A stretch of DNA of 8,721 nucleotides from Gammaproteobacteria bacterium. GTDB taxonomy: Bacteria; Pseudomonadota; Gammaproteobacteria; GRL18. Positions within the stretch are counted from its first letter, which is position 1. Each line of letters opens with the position of its first letter. Below, one piece after another: positions 1 to 8,553 of this stretch. The stretch is taken from the NCBI GenBank assembly GCA_024511395.1, contig JANELJ010000071.1, forward strand, positions 1-8,721, written 5' to 3'. The position numbers and the translations under genes are program-made. The notes beneath the pieces were generated by a model, which worked only from the letters and a program-made list of their open reading frames with translations, made no database searches and was not told where the DNA came from.

Positions 1-437
1 CAGCCAGAACGCTTAACAATCGCAGCCAGTGCTACCCGGCATTGCCCTCTGACATACCGGGACAGATTGGTTTTATTACCATGCTGGTGGTGTATCTGAC
101 TCATGGGTGCCTTTTTGGAATAACGCAGCACGATAGAGTCATCTATGGCCAGATAAACCGGATTATCCCCAAACAGCTTTAGAAACAGAGCCGTCCACCG
201 TCTCATCAGTTTAAGATAAGACCACTGACCGGTTTCAAGCCATTTATAATAACCGGGCCATTGCCTGGCCATGCCCACTATCCAGATAGCACTGGTTACA
301 AACCCTGATTGAGTTAATAAACTGCCCATTAGTAACTCAATAAAGGTTTTTGCGCTCCTAAGGGGTAGCGCTCGGGTTAAAAATGTTATGTAATAAAACA
401 GTTCACTGGGGATATTGCCGTATCCTTTGGTGTGCAT
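1..437 (-). CDS. DDE transposase, IS4/IS701-like, N-terminal part (cut by window edge)
   Basis: This is the first 145 residues of a transposase reading out through the left edge of the window. It opens with MHTKGYGNIPSELFYY, continues with a helical region rich in Trp and aromatic residues (about 50-85), and reaches a beta strand ending in Asp99-Asp100 (VYLAIDDSIVLR). That pattern is how the first catalytic Asp of DDE transposases of the IS4/IS701 type appears. After it comes a basic/His-rich stretch (RYSKKAPMSQIHHQHGNK). The remaining DDE residues would lie outside the window. The ATG at 437 is preceded by GGAGG (443-447) at good spacing, which decides the start. Start codon and part of the ribosome site lie in an inverted repeat (434-482). 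The reading frame is intact as far as seen. The family call rests on motif appearance only, and the outer end of the element could not be fixed. Confidence 0.8.
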   Translation of the reverse strand, partial: MHTKGYGNIPSELFYYITFLTRALPLRSAKTFIELLMGSLLTQSGFVTSAIWIVGMARQWPGYYKWLETGQWSYLKLMRRWTALFLKLFGDNPVYLAIDDSIVLRYSKKAPMSQIHHQHGNKTNLSRYVRGQCRVALAAIVKRSG

Positions 438-482
438 TGCGGCCTCCAGAAGTTTGTTTTTTCTTACTGAAGGCCGCAATGC
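434..482 (-). promoter_or_regulatory. Start-codon hairpin of the IS transposase
   Basis: The 12-bp arms GCATTGCGGCCT (434-445) and AGGCCGCAATGC (471-482) are perfect inverted repeats around a 25-base loop. In minus-strand RNA the downstream arm contains the transposase AUG and the last three bases of its GGAGG ribosome site. Any transcript that starts upstream of position 482, including one entering from the neighbouring operon side, would fold and hide the start. Known parallels are the hairpins of IS10 and IS50 that block translation of read-through transcripts. The regulatory role here is inferred from position and pairing. Confidence 0.7.
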
Positions 483-643
483 TGCCGAATTTTTGTCAAC
501 TGTTTTTTGCTTTTTTTTACATTTTTTCCTGTTACGGACTATCGGTTAACTGAGGTAATCAATAAATTTTAAATGATTCTCCTTTTTGGGGGATCTGAAA
601 TTCTAAACTTTAGCTACAAAAGTTAAATGACTAATAATAAGTC
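483..643. other. Gene-free AT-rich stretch next to the IS
   Basis: No credible open frame is seen on either strand. The stretch contains long T/A runs and must hold the outer end of the transposase element, since it lies just upstream of the transposase start. I cannot identify a terminal inverted repeat without the other end of the element. A TTGACA hexamer reads on the minus strand at 499-494, but no matching -10 box stands at normal spacing. A GGGGGATCTG string at 588-597 is a possible terminus, unproven. Confidence 0.5.
618..633 (+). repeat. Direct repeat, left copy (flanks repeat element copy 1)
   Basis: AAAAGTTAAATGACTA here matches AAAATTTAAATGACTA at 861-876 in 15 of 16 positions, and the last 11 bases are identical. 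The pair brackets the MITE-like element just downstream of nadD. The flanks are AT-rich, so chance is possible. Confidence 0.45.
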
Positions 644-841
644 TTTAGCATAATTAAGAACACTATAGAGTGATTGGTTATAGGTGCTGTATTTACGGGA
701 TTTTGAAAACATGGATGTTTTCAAAATCTCCTGGATAAGAACTTTTTAAGTTTTGTAAAAAGTTCTAAACCGATACATGGATGTACTTGAGCGCCCCCGG
801 AAATTCATCACCTGTGGCCAATCACGGTAAGATATGCTAAA
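644..841 (+). mobile_element. MITE-like palindromic repeat element, copy 1 (198 bp)
   Basis: The copy is bounded by perfect 9-bp terminal inverted repeats, TTTAGCATA (644-652) and TATGCTAAA (833-841). Inside, 30-base arms at 670-699 and 796-825 are complementary at 24 positions, and three of the six mismatches would be G-U pairs in RNA. Within the loop are three further palindromes. The first is a 14-bp-arm hairpin, 699-712 with 715-728, around GG. The second has 10-bp arms (AGAACTTTTT 738-747, AAAAAGTTCT 757-766). The third is TACATGGATGTA at 774-785. The motif ACATGGATGT occurs twice. There is no coding capacity, as expected for a non-autonomous element. A second, inverted copy lies at 2878-3035 and lacks the 738-766 hairpin. 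No clear target duplication is visible at this copy. The mobile nature is inferred from termini, lack of genes and two dispersed copies. Confidence 0.75.
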
Positions 842-860
842 TAATCAAAACTTCTTCTGT

Positions 861-876
861 AAAATTTAAATGACTA
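861..876 (+). repeat. Direct repeat, right copy (abuts nadD stop)
   Basis: AAAATTTAAATGACTA is the partner of the copy at 618-633, with one mismatch in 16. It ends directly at the nadD stop codon (877-879), on the other side of repeat element copy 1. Confidence 0.45.
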
Positions 877-1557
877 TCAAGCATATAAGTGATGATATTC
901 TATCAGATTAATGACACTATCAGGCATTAAATAACGTACTGATTGATGGTTTTTTAAGCGATTTCGAATATCTGTGGCAGAAATGGCCAATTGAGTAACC
1001 GGCTGCAGGCTGACCACGCCCTGTAAACGGCTCTGAACCTGTTCTTTATCACCCTTATTGTGCTGGTAAAAGTCTGCAATCTCCTGCGGCCAGTGCTGCG
1101 GCTGTTCAAATCCGCTGTCCGGCCTCTGGCTGACAATAATATGCGCATAATCCAGTAATTCCTGCCAGTGATACCAGGAGTTAATACCAAGAAAGGCATC
1201 CATCCCCAGTAGTAAACACAGGGGATTATCCGGAAAATCCGCACGCAGGCTTTTTAGGGTATCCACCATATAGGAGGGGCCACCGCGCTGCAGTTCCCGT
1301 TCATCAAATATAAAACGTGGTTCCGAAGCAATGGCCAGAGCCACCATTTCCCTGCGCAATTGGGCAGAGCTGGCAGGAGCCTCCCGATGAGGAGGTATAA
1401 AGGCCGGAATAAAGCGAACTTCCTGCATATCAAAGTATTCGCAGAGTTCCAGATTGGGTCTTAAATGCCCGTAGTGTATGGGGTCGAACGTTCCACCATA
1501 CACACCAATGGACTTTAAGGGCTGAGATAATGGGGACGAGTCAGAAACGTATATCAT
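877..1557 (-). CDS. nadD: Nicotinate-mononucleotide adenylyltransferase
   Basis: NadD transfers AMP from ATP to nicotinate mononucleotide, giving deamido-NAD, the penultimate step of NAD synthesis in the cytoplasm. The protein (226 aa; E. coli NadD about 213) has the nucleotidyltransferase signature GGTFDPIHYGH at residues 21-31 and the second signature ISATDIR at 192-198. The start chosen is the ATG at 1557, which shares its A with the proA stop (TAATG), a typical sign of translational coupling. It adds about 14 residues before KSIGVYGG, where many family members begin, but no ATG, GTG or TTG codon lies nearer. No strong ribosome site is seen. It is the last gene of the operon in this window. 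The rsfS gene that commonly follows is absent, and the sequence runs instead into a direct repeat and a MITE-like element. Confidence 0.96.
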   Translation of the reverse strand: MIYVSDSSPLSQPLKSIGVYGGTFDPIHYGHLRPNLELCEYFDMQEVRFIPAFIPPHREAPASSAQLRREMVALAIASEPRFIFDERELQRGGPSYMVDTLKSLRADFPDNPLCLLLGMDAFLGINSWYHWQELLDYAHIIVSQRPDSGFEQPQHWPQEIADFYQHNKGDKEQVQSRLQGVVSLQPVTQLAISATDIRNRLKNHQSVRYLMPDSVINLIEYHHLYA

Positions 1558-2822
1558 TACTGACGGATATGCCCGTCACCCAATACAATATATTTCTGTG
1601 AGGTCAGTCCTTCCAGTCCAACCGGACCACGGGCATGGATCTTATCGGTACTGATGCCGATTTCCGCCCCAAGGCCGTACTCAAAGCCATCCGCAAAACG
1701 GGTTGAAGCATTGACCATAACCGAACTGGAGTCCACTTCCGCCAAGAAACGACGAGCAAGAGTAAAACTTTCAGTAATAATTGATTCGGTATGACCGGAA
1801 CTGTGCTGGAAAATATGCTCTATAGCCGCATCAATACCGTCTACTACCCGAATTGACAGAATGGGTGCCAGATATTCAGTATTCCAGTCTTCTTCCGTAG
1901 CCGGTACCGTTTCCACCAGACCGTTTAATACTGCTGCACTGCGCTCACAGCAGCGCAGCTCTACACCTTTCTGCTGGTATTTCTGCGCCAGTTCAGGCAG
2001 TACAGCATCCACAATAGCCGCATCCACAAGGAGAGTTTCCATGGCATTACACACGCCATAACGATGGGTTTTAGCATTATAGGCCACATCAATGGCTTTT
2101 TTATGATCTGCCTTACCGTCAATATAAACATGGCAGATACCATTAAGATGTTTAATCACCGGTACCCGAGCATTGCCGCTAATGCGTTCAATCAATCCCT
2201 TACCGCCGCGGGGCACAATAACATCCACATATTCCTGCATGGTGATTAGCTCACCGACGGCCTCCCGGTCAGTGGTTTCCACCACCTGCACCACTTCTTC
2301 AGGCAGCCCGGCCTGCACCAGCCCCTGTTTAATACAGTCTGCAATGGCCTGATTGGAATGAATAGCTTCTGAACCGCCGCGCAGAATTGCGGCATTGCCG
2401 GATTTCATACACAAAGCGGCTGCATCGGCGGTTACATTGGGACGGGATTCGTAAATAATACCGATGACCCCCAACGGTATCCGCATCTTGCCAATCTGCA
2501 GGCCGGAAGGCTGATAATGCATACCGGACACTTCACCAACGGGATCCGGCAGCGCCGCAATCTGGCGCAGGCCTTCCGCCATGCCTTCTACCCGTTCCAT
2601 ATTCAGTGCCAGTCGGTCCAGCAGGGCATCATCAAGGCCGCGGGCTTTACCCGCCTCCAGATCCCTGTTATTTTCTGCTAACAGAGTATCCATTGAAGTT
2701 ATCAGCAAATCAGCAATCGCATTTAAGGCCGCATTTTTCTGATTGCTGTTAGCCCTGGCCAGCACCCGGGATGCCTGGCGGGCCTGCTGACCCAGCTGAG
2801 TCATATATTGTTTAATATCCAT
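1557..2822 (-). CDS. proA: Gamma-glutamyl phosphate reductase (glutamate-5-semialdehyde dehydrogenase)
   Basis: ProA reduces gamma-glutamyl phosphate with NADPH to glutamate-5-semialdehyde, the second step of proline synthesis. The 421-residue product matches the family length and belongs to the aldehyde dehydrogenase fold. Visible marks are the [18 protein letters not shown] segment, the [13 protein letters not shown] nucleotide-binding stretch, the catalytic Cys258 in [10 protein letters not shown], and the C-terminal [13 protein letters not shown] motif. The open frame runs 39 codons further upstream, to an ATG at 2939. That ATG lies inside a repeat element and the extension resembles no ProA, so the start is placed at [12 protein letters not shown] (2822), preceded by a weak GGAACGG ribosome site. 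It overlaps nadD by one base. The partner gene proB is not in the window. Supply of transcript from holA must cross the inserted element. Confidence 0.96.
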   Translation of the reverse strand: MDIKQYMTQLGQQARQASRVLARANSNQKNAALNAIADLLITSMDTLLAENNRDLEAGKARGLDDALLDRLALNMERVEGMAEGLRQIAALPDPVGEVSGMHYQPSGLQIGKMRIPLGVIGIIYESRPNVTADAAALCMKSGNAAILRGGSEAIHSNQAIADCIKQGLVQAGLPEEVVQVVETTDREAVGELITMQEYVDVIVPRGGKGLIERISGNARVPVIKHLNGICHVYIDGKADHKKAIDVAYNAKTHRYGVCNAMETLLVDAAIVDAVLPELAQKYQQKGVELRCCERSAAVLNGLVETVPATEEDWNTEYLAPILSIRVVDGIDAAIEHIFQHSSGHTESIITESFTLARRFLAEVDSSSVMVNASTRFADGFEYGLGAEIGISTDKIHARGPVGLEGLTSQKYIVLGDGHIRQ

Positions 2823-2877
2823 TACCGTTCCATTAAAATTTAAGTTTGCTGATTTTTTTATATTCATATCTATTCTA

Positions 2878-3035
2878 TTCAGCAGTATATTACCGTGACT
2901 GGCTGCAGGTACTGTCTTTCCGGGGACGCTCAAGTACATCCATGTATCGCTTTACGAAAATATCTATGTTTTCATAAACCCCGTAAACACAGTACCTTCA
3001 GCCAGTCACTCTACAGTGTTCTGAATTATACTGAA
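2878..3035 (-). mobile_element. MITE-like palindromic repeat element, copy 2 (158 bp, inverted relative to copy 1)
   Basis: This is the second copy of the element at 644-841, in the opposite orientation. It occupies nearly all of the holA-proA gap, 14 bases after the holA stop. Its termini are TTCAGCAGTATA at the left and TATACTGAA at the right; the left one carries an extra CAG compared with the TTCAGTATA expected from the right. TA stands directly outside both ends (2876-2877 and 3036-3037), compatible with a TA target duplication. The long arms 2895-2925 and 2979-3009 pair at 28 of 31 positions. The ACATGGATGT motif is present once in intact form (2937-2946, read on the minus strand) and once degraded. 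The hairpin found at 738-766 of copy 1 is missing. The sequence up to the proA start is open in the proA frame, which gives a false long ORF. Confidence 0.78.
2884..2889 (-). promoter_or_regulatory. Possible -10 box for proA-nadD supplied by the repeat element
   Basis: TATACT on the minus strand lies in the proA-side end of the element, 62 bases before the proA ATG. No good -35 hexamer stands 16-18 bases upstream, so this is only a candidate. If real, the element would provide its own promoter to proA-nadD after separating them from holA. Confidence 0.22.
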
Positions 3036-3049
3036 TAATTATTTATATT

Positions 3050-4084
3050 CTAAAAACCTGTTTTTTCCAGAACAGACTGCCCTGCAATTTGTGCCAGAAT
3101 AAGCTGCAGTTTGTCCCAAGGTTCACCTGCCGTGGCTCCTTTGGCCATTTTATCCAGTTCCAGTAATTCTTCAAGCAGTCCCTGCCAGTATTCCGGCTCT
3201 GTAGTTCGAACAGTCTGGCTAATCAAAGACTTGCGTTTGGGAAACAGGTAAAACGGCTTCATGGCCGCCTCCAGATCCTGTTTCTGCCTGATGGCCGTCA
3301 TTCTGGCCAGCATGCGCACTTCTTTGGCAATAAGCGTCATTAACAGAATAATGGATTCACCTTCACTGCGCAGGCCGGCCAGTATTTTTAAGGCCCGTTT
3401 TAAATCTTTAGACAGGGCGCAGTCAAATAAATCAAATACATTATAACGGGCACTGTCAAAAACCGCTTCGACCACCTGTTCGGTACTAAGACTGAGCATC
3501 TGATCGGCCGCAGGATAAAGCAGGCTCAGTTTTTCTATTTCCTGATCCGCTGCCAGCAGATTACCTTCTACACGATCGGCAATTAACTGGATGGCATCAG
3601 CCTGCAGAGCCAGACCTTTGGAGCGAAGCCGCTGGTTTAGCCACTGATTCAGATAAGTTCCGTTAATAGGCCAGACATTAACAATTCCAGCCACCTTGTC
3701 CAGAGCTTTATACCATTTACTTTTTTTAGTCGCCGCTTCCACTTTACCAGCCACTATCAATAGTAGTACACCCTGGGGCGGGTTCTGACAATATTCAATT
3801 AAAGACTCGCCCTTGTCCGAAGGCCGGCCCGTAGGCATGTGCAGTTCAATCAGGCGCTGAGCGGCAAACAGCGATAATTCACTGGCTGCAAAACTCAGGG
3901 TATGCCAGTCAAAGCCGGCTTCAGCCGTATAGACTTCCCGTTCCGTAAAACCGTAATAGTGAGCGGCTTTACGCAGCATATCAACGGATTCACGATGCTG
4001 CAGAGGCTCATCACCACAGACCATGTATACAAGCAGCTGCTGGTTTTTTAAATGCGTCCTTAACTGTTCAGGTTTAATCTGCAA
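3050..4084 (-). CDS. holA: DNA polymerase III delta subunit
   Basis: Delta is the clamp-opening 'wrench' of the DnaX clamp loader: it binds the beta sliding clamp and prises open one interface during loading at the replication fork. The product has 344 residues against 343 in E. coli. The start MQIKPEQLRTHLK resembles the PEQLRAQL opening of E. coli HolA, and the clamp-binding hydrophobic pair in SLFA falls at Leu72-Phe73, close to Leu73-Phe74 of E. coli. The LLVYMVCGDEPL strand (17-28) is the usual first strand. The start codon is TTG. It is the only ordinary start between the in-frame lptE stop, 15 bases upstream, and the conserved region, and no Shine-Dalgarno sequence precedes it. Translation probably depends on coupling to lptE. 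The stop lies 14 bases from repeat element copy 2. Confidence 0.95.
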   Translation of the reverse strand: MQIKPEQLRTHLKNQQLLVYMVCGDEPLQHRESVDMLRKAAHYYGFTEREVYTAEAGFDWHTLSFAASELSLFAAQRLIELHMPTGRPSDKGESLIEYCQNPPQGVLLLIVAGKVEAATKKSKWYKALDKVAGIVNVWPINGTYLNQWLNQRLRSKGLALQADAIQLIADRVEGNLLAADQEIEKLSLLYPAADQMLSLSTEQVVEAVFDSARYNVFDLFDCALSKDLKRALKILAGLRSEGESIILLMTLIAKEVRMLARMTAIRQKQDLEAAMKPFYLFPKRKSLISQTVRTTEPEYWQGLLEELLELDKMAKGATAGEPWDKLQLILAQIAGQSVLEKTGF

Positions 4085-4099
4085 GACAATAAAACTGTT

Positions 4100-4603
4100 T
4101 TAATATTCTGCAATGTCTTTCATACGACGTAAAATCTTGATAACCGCCGCCTGATACATTTCCTTACGGATAATCACTTCTTCATTATCTGAACCCAGTA
4201 CATTATTAATATTATTACGGTAATTGCTGATCACGCTGACGGTCTGCTGTTCTGCAACCTGCTTGCCTTCATGATCCTGCACCACAAAAGCAACATTCAA
4301 CTGCAGTTCATATTCACGCACGGAATTACCTGCCACATTAAGCACTCGACGCTGTACACCACTGGTCAGTAAGGTGACCACAGAAGTGGCTGACTCAGCA
4401 GTTGGCTCCAGTTTAGTACCCACACTCTCCAGTGCCGCTTTCAGCGGTTTACTGATATCCCGGTTACCATTGTCCGCCAGGTAAACCCGCTGATACAGTT
4501 CCGGCAGCACCAGATCACCGCGTAAATGAAAGCCGCAGCCAGCCATAAACAGGCTCAGCATAAGAAATATAAGGTGTGGTTTTAACAGAATAAATTGATT
4601 CAT
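4100..4603 (-). CDS. lptE: LPS-assembly lipoprotein LptE
   Basis: LptE is the outer-membrane lipoprotein that plugs the LptD barrel and helps insert lipopolysaccharide into the outer leaflet. The 167-residue product begins with a short basic/hydrophobic signal peptide and a lipobox MAGC, giving lipidated Cys23 followed by the family's typical CGFHLRG. The central region carries the VTLLTSGVQRRVLNV type beta strands, and the end is a helix rich in charged residues (IIRKEMYQAAVIKILRRM). The frame is open further upstream into the leuS end, but ATG 4603 is chosen because it places the signal peptide correctly and is preceded by AAGG. The gap to leuS is 43 bases and holA follows after 15 bases. 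It shows that the host has an LPS-bearing outer membrane. Confidence 0.94.
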   Translation of the reverse strand: MNQFILLKPHLIFLMLSLFMAGCGFHLRGDLVLPELYQRVYLADNGNRDISKPLKAALESVGTKLEPTAESATSVVTLLTSGVQRRVLNVAGNSVREYELQLNVAFVVQDHEGKQVAEQQTVSVISNYRNNINNVLGSDNEEVIIRKEMYQAAVIKILRRMKDIAEY

Positions 4604-4646
4604 TATTTTTATAAGCCTTTTTAAAATTCTCAGTATGATGGCTGAG

Positions 4647-7115
<2,469 letters not shown>

Positions 7116-7196
7116 TTATTCCTGACTGTTCTGGTTTTATTTGGGTTGTATCTGGATTTTAGGTTTATGATTTTAATAAACACTTTAAAACCCTGA

Positions 7197-7205
7197 ATTG
7201 TACCA
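7197..7205 (-). promoter_or_regulatory. Possible extended -10 promoter of leuS
   Basis: TGGTACAAT on the minus strand fits an extended -10 (TG-N-TACAAT). It lies 88 bases before the leuS ATG and would give a leader of about 80 bases. No convincing -35 is visible. No T-box or leader-peptide structure was recognised in this leader. Confidence 0.3.
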
Positions 7206-7237
7206 CTATTTATTATCTAAGTAAGGTGATTTTAAGT

Positions 7238-7243
7238 TATACT
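7238..7243 (+). promoter_or_regulatory. Possible -10 box of ybeL
   Basis: TATACT matches the -10 consensus in five of six bases and stands 53 bases before the ybeL ATG. The -35 region at normal spacing is poor, so the call rests on position and the -10 alone. Confidence 0.35.
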
Positions 7244-7296
7244 TGAAGCAGAAAGTGCTCAATAACGCCTTTAATTATTTCAGCGAGGAGAAGCAG

Positions 7297-7824
7297 ATGA
7301 CTCAGGATAGTGACCACAAAATTGACCTTGAACAGGCTGCTGACAAGCTGGTTCAGGGCTACAACACCATGATGGACAAGCTTTCAGAATGGACGGAAAA
7401 AGCGGATGAAAATGCCGGCCCCATGATTATTAACGGGGTTAAGGAAGCGGAAGAGTTTTTAACAGACTTAAAAGAATGGACGGCAGAAGAAATCGACCTG
7501 ATTTCACGTTATGTAAAACGGGATTTGCAGGACACCGCTGAAAAAATGGAAAAGGAAAACAAAACTTTTCTTGAGTGGCTGGAGTTTGACAAGCAGTTAA
7601 TTGAGGACAAAATTCTGTCCGTATTTGCCAGTATGGCCGACCAAACCCGGCTGGAGCTAGATCACCTGAGAGAGACAGCCAATGAGTGGCATACCGGGGA
7701 AATTACCGGTATCGGGGTGCTGGTGTGTCAGAAATGCGGTAAGGAACTGCACTTTAACAAGCCTGGCCGTATTCCGCCCTGCCCGGTTTGTAAACATACG
7801 GTATTTAAACGTAAGAGTGATTGA
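7297..7824 (+). CDS. ybeL: YbeL-like zinc-ribbon protein (DUF1451 type)
   Basis: This 175-residue protein has a long, highly charged, mainly helical N-terminal part (about 5-130, with coiled-coil-like spacing in EQAADKLVQGYNTMMDKL) and a C-terminal zinc ribbon. The ribbon is formed by Cys144/Cys147 (CQKC) and Cys162/Cys165 (CPVC) around GKELHFNKPGRIPP. This matches the uncharacterised YbeL family, which in enterobacteria also sits next to leuS. No catalytic function is known and none is proposed. There is no signal peptide or membrane segment, so it is probably cytoplasmic. The start is ATG 7297 because GAGGAG lies 7-12 bases before it. The frame is open back to a TTG at 7243, which overlaps the likely promoter. 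The stop is followed after two bases by a heptamer array. Confidence 0.88.
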   Translation: MTQDSDHKIDLEQAADKLVQGYNTMMDKLSEWTEKADENAGPMIINGVKEAEEFLTDLKEWTAEEIDLISRYVKRDLQDTAEKMEKENKTFLEWLEFDKQLIEDKILSVFASMADQTRLELDHLRETANEWHTGEITGIGVLVCQKCGKELHFNKPGRIPPCPVCKHTVFKRKSD

Positions 7825-7826
7825 GA

Positions 7827-7889
7827 GCGTTCAGCGTTCAGCGTTCAGCGTTCAGCGTTCAGCGTTCAGCGTTCAGCGTTCAGCGTTCA
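7827..7889 (+). repeat. Heptanucleotide tandem array, nine perfect copies of GCGTTCA
   Basis: Nine uninterrupted identical 7-bp units occupy 63 bases, followed by a further G. The array begins two bases after the ybeL stop codon and lies upstream of the ybeL/grxD terminator. Since 7 is not a multiple of 3, gain or loss of a unit would shift frames, but the array lies outside the ybeL frame. The unit is not self-complementary, so it does not form a hairpin by itself. Perfect identity suggests recent expansion by slippage. Confidence 0.95.
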
Positions 7890-7964
7890 GAAAGAGCCTA
7901 GCTGATTTTTAGGGATTATTTCTGACTCCCATTAAAATAATTCACTCAAAAATAACGGGCAAAA

Positions 7965-8001
7965 AAAAAGCCCCGAACAGATTGCTCTGTCGGGGCTTTT
8001 T
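7965..8001. terminator. Bidirectional terminator between convergent ybeL and grxD
   Basis: The stem AGCCCCGA-ACAGA (from 7969) pairs with TCTGT-CGGGGCT (to 7997), with one bulged A and a four-base loop TTGC (7982-7985). It is flanked by nine A at the left (7961-7969) and five T at the right (7997-8001), so it has the form of an intrinsic terminator on both strands. It closes both the plus-strand ybeL transcript and the minus-strand grxD transcript. Confidence 0.92.
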
Positions 8002-8020
8002 AAGTGCAAAGAGCAGATAG

Positions 8021-8365
8021 TTATTTTGCTTTTTCAGCGCCTTCTTTTGAAGCAGCAACGGCTTCTTCACACATTTTTTTCAGCTCACCATTCTGGAACA
8101 TTTCCAGGGTAATATCACAGCCGCCAATCAGTTCATGATTAATGTAAATCTGCGGGAACGTCGGCCAGTCGGCATAACGTGGCAAGTTTTCAAATATTTC
8201 CGGATCCTGCAGGACATTAACATAGGCAAATTCAATACCGGTATTCATCAGTGCCTGAGCCGCACGGGATGAAAAGCCGCAGGATGGCATTTGCGGTGTG
8301 CCTTTCATAAAGATCACAATCGGGTTATTTTTTACGACATCATCTATACGCTGCATTACGTCCAT
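8021..8365 (-). CDS. grxD: Monothiol glutaredoxin, CGFS type (Grx4)
   Basis: The 114-residue protein carries the monothiol active site CGFS (Cys29-Ser32) in KGTPQMPSCGFSSRA, the glutathione-binding WPTFPQIYI strand with its cis-Pro, and the GGCD motif. These are the marks of E. coli GrxD (115 aa). Proteins of this type bind a glutathione-ligated 2Fe-2S cluster, usually as a dimer or with a BolA partner, and deliver Fe-S clusters in the cytoplasm. A short Lys/Ala/Glu-rich tail ends the protein. The ATG at 8365 has AGGAG nine bases upstream. It is convergent with ybeL and shares its terminator. The DNA upstream carries an IS5-family transposase end in the same direction, so read-through is possible, but a good -10 box of its own is present at 8431-8426. 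Confidence 0.97.
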   Translation of the reverse strand: MDVMQRIDDVVKNNPIVIFMKGTPQMPSCGFSSRAAQALMNTGIEFAYVNVLQDPEIFENLPRYADWPTFPQIYINHELIGGCDITLEMFQNGELKKMCEEAVAASKEGAEKAK

Positions 8366-8425
8366 AAATCGTGCTCCTGGTTTTAAATCGGATTAATTAA
8401 ATTAGTTAAAGCTTATATGAGGCAT

Positions 8426-8431
8426 ATTATA
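8426..8431 (-). promoter_or_regulatory. Promoter -10 box of grxD
   Basis: A perfect TATAAT on the minus strand lies 60 bases before the grxD ATG, giving a leader of about 55 bases. The -35 is weak (TTGGTT at 15 bases is the best match). It lies between the gene and the IS remnant, so grxD probably keeps a native promoter. Confidence 0.5.
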
Positions 8432-8480
8432 CCGGATTTCAAGAAAAACCAAGTGTTTTTGTATGTTAATACAGTTTTTA

Positions 8481-8499
8481 GACACAAATCCCTTGTGTT
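8481..8499. repeat. Short inverted repeat, possible end of the IS5-family element
   Basis: ACACAA (8482-8487) and TTGTGT (8493-8498) are perfect 6-bp arms around ATCCC. No U-run follows on either strand, so it is unlikely to be a terminator. It lies about 55 bases beyond the transposase stop, where an IS terminus is expected. TTAG at 8478-8481 fits the YTAR target preference of some IS5 elements. The other end of the element is outside the window, so this is a guess. Confidence 0.25.
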
Positions 8500-8553
8500 T
8501 CCATTAAACCCATTAAATAGTTCAACCTGAATAATACCGTTTTAAGCCTGACT

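Noticed and set aside
738..766. Intrinsic terminator for nadD in the 10-bp hairpin.
   Set aside because: The stem is A/T-rich without a following U-run on the minus strand; it is better explained as part of the repeat element.
2823..2939. A 39-residue N-terminal extension of ProA ([11 protein letters not shown]...) starting at 2939.
   Set aside because: It is encoded mostly by the repeat element, its first codons read through a terminal arm, and the ProA family begins at the MDIKQ position.
7243..7296. Upstream TTG start for the YbeL-like protein.
   Set aside because: It overlaps the likely -10 box, has no ribosome site, and ATG 7297 has a strong GAGGAG.
7827..7889. CRISPR array.
   Set aside because: Units are 7 bp with no spacers and no cas genes nearby.
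7682..7912. Open frame over the ybeL end and heptamer array giving SVQRSAF repeats.
   Set aside because: It is a shadow of ybeL with no ribosome site; the repeats arise from the 7-bp DNA array.
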